6,384 bases of DNA, taken from assembly GCA_002401285.1 (NCBI GenBank), contig NVSQ01000043.1, positions 17,314 to 23,697 of the forward strand. Direction: 5' to 3'. Position numbers and translations under genes: made by a program. Under the pieces are notes generated by a model, which saw only the letters and a program-made list of their open reading frames with translations, ran no database searches and was not told the DNA's origin. Source of the stretch: SAR202 cluster bacterium. GTDB lineage: Bacteria > Chloroflexota > Dehalococcoidia > UBA3495. This document shows, piece after piece, positions 6,129-6,384 of the stretch. Each line of letters begins with the position of its first letter. Within the stretch, counting starts at the first letter, position 1.

Positions 6129-6384
6129 ATGGTAGAACCCCAACCCACTCGCGACATTGGCCATATGTTTATTGGCCGTCAGCGGGAGATGGCCGAGCTT
6201 AGAGCGGCCCTAGATGATGCCCTGGGAGGCCGGGGACGGCTGGTCATGCTGGCTGGCGAACCGGGCATTGGCAAAACCCGCACCGCCCAAGAGTTGGCCG
6301 TGCTGGCCGAGCAGCGAGGGGCCCTGGTCCTATGGGGCTGGTGCTACGAAGGCGAGGGGGCGCCGCCCTACTGGCCCTGGGTCC
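6129..6384 (+). CDS. AAA/STAND-type ATPase (regulator or cyclase N-terminus), 3'-truncated by window edge
   Basis: Only the first 85 residues are visible. The pattern is that of the AAA_16-type ATP-binding module found at the N-terminus of large LuxR-type regulators, adenylate/guanylate cyclases and serine/threonine kinases: FIGRQREMAELRAAL (14-28), GRLVMLAGEPGIGKT (36-50) with the Walker A Lys49, RTAQELAVLAEQRGALVLWG, then CYEGEGAPPYWPW (72-84), which typically precedes the rest of the nucleotide-binding domain. It would bind ATP and act as a signal-dependent switch, but the effector domain lies beyond the window, so the output cannot be told. ATG 6129 is chosen because it sits about 12 residues before the FIGRQ block; the ribosome binding site is poor. 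ATG 6165 (Met13) is the only close alternative and also has no good site. It stands 292 nt from the preceding gene and probably has its own promoter. Confidence 0.87.
   Translation, partial: MVEPQPTRDIGHMFIGRQREMAELRAALDDALGGRGRLVMLAGEPGIGKTRTAQELAVLAEQRGALVLWGWCYEGEGAPPYWPWV

Overview
The window holds seven protein-coding genes, all on the + strand. Five are complete, one is cut by the left edge and one by the right edge. The DNA is moderately GC-rich. The gene content is a GatA-like amidase, a HAD hydrolase, a GT20 glycosyltransferase, a luciferase-like F420/flavin oxidoreductase, a YfcE-like phosphoesterase and an AAA-type regulator ATPase of the 'GEPGIGKTR / CYEGEGAPPYWPW' kind. This mix looks like an uncultured Chloroflexota genome, possibly Dehalococcoidia or SAR202-like, where such oxidoreductases and regulator ATPases are abundant. 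That assignment is an inference from gene style; no rRNA or other marker is present.

Layout. 1-960: C-terminal two thirds of an amidase-signature enzyme. 961-1103: intergenic, dominated by a long imperfect inverted repeat (976-1072) whose right arm contains a spurious GTG start for the next gene. 1104-1877: HAD-superfamily hydrolase in which a Trp replaces the usual second Asp of motif I. 1878-1990: short intergenic stretch with no convincing promoter. 1991-3550: GT20 synthase, like trehalose-6-phosphate synthase, with intact hexose-phosphate contacts and a variant donor motif. 3551-3687: intergenic. 3688-4263, 4266-5276 and 5273-5836: a tight three-gene unit (2-nt gap, then a 4-nt ATGA overlap) encoding an unrecognised very acidic 191-aa protein, a luciferase-like oxidoreductase and a calcineurin-like phosphoesterase with altered metal ligands. 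5837-6128: 292-nt non-coding stretch with a strong hairpin and an overlapping alternative hairpin. 6129-6384: N-terminus of an AAA/STAND-type ATPase.

How the genes may work together. The HAD protein next to the GT20 enzyme resembles a sugar-phosphate synthase/phosphatase arrangement such as OtsA/OtsB, but the HAD protein is not OtsB-like and lacks the usual acid/base Asp, so this link is only a hypothesis. The three-gene unit is probably co-transcribed and translationally coupled. Its common function is not evident. The least explained items are the acidic orphan protein, the non-canonical phosphoesterase site, the overlapping hairpins before the ATPase gene and the long palindromic repeat.
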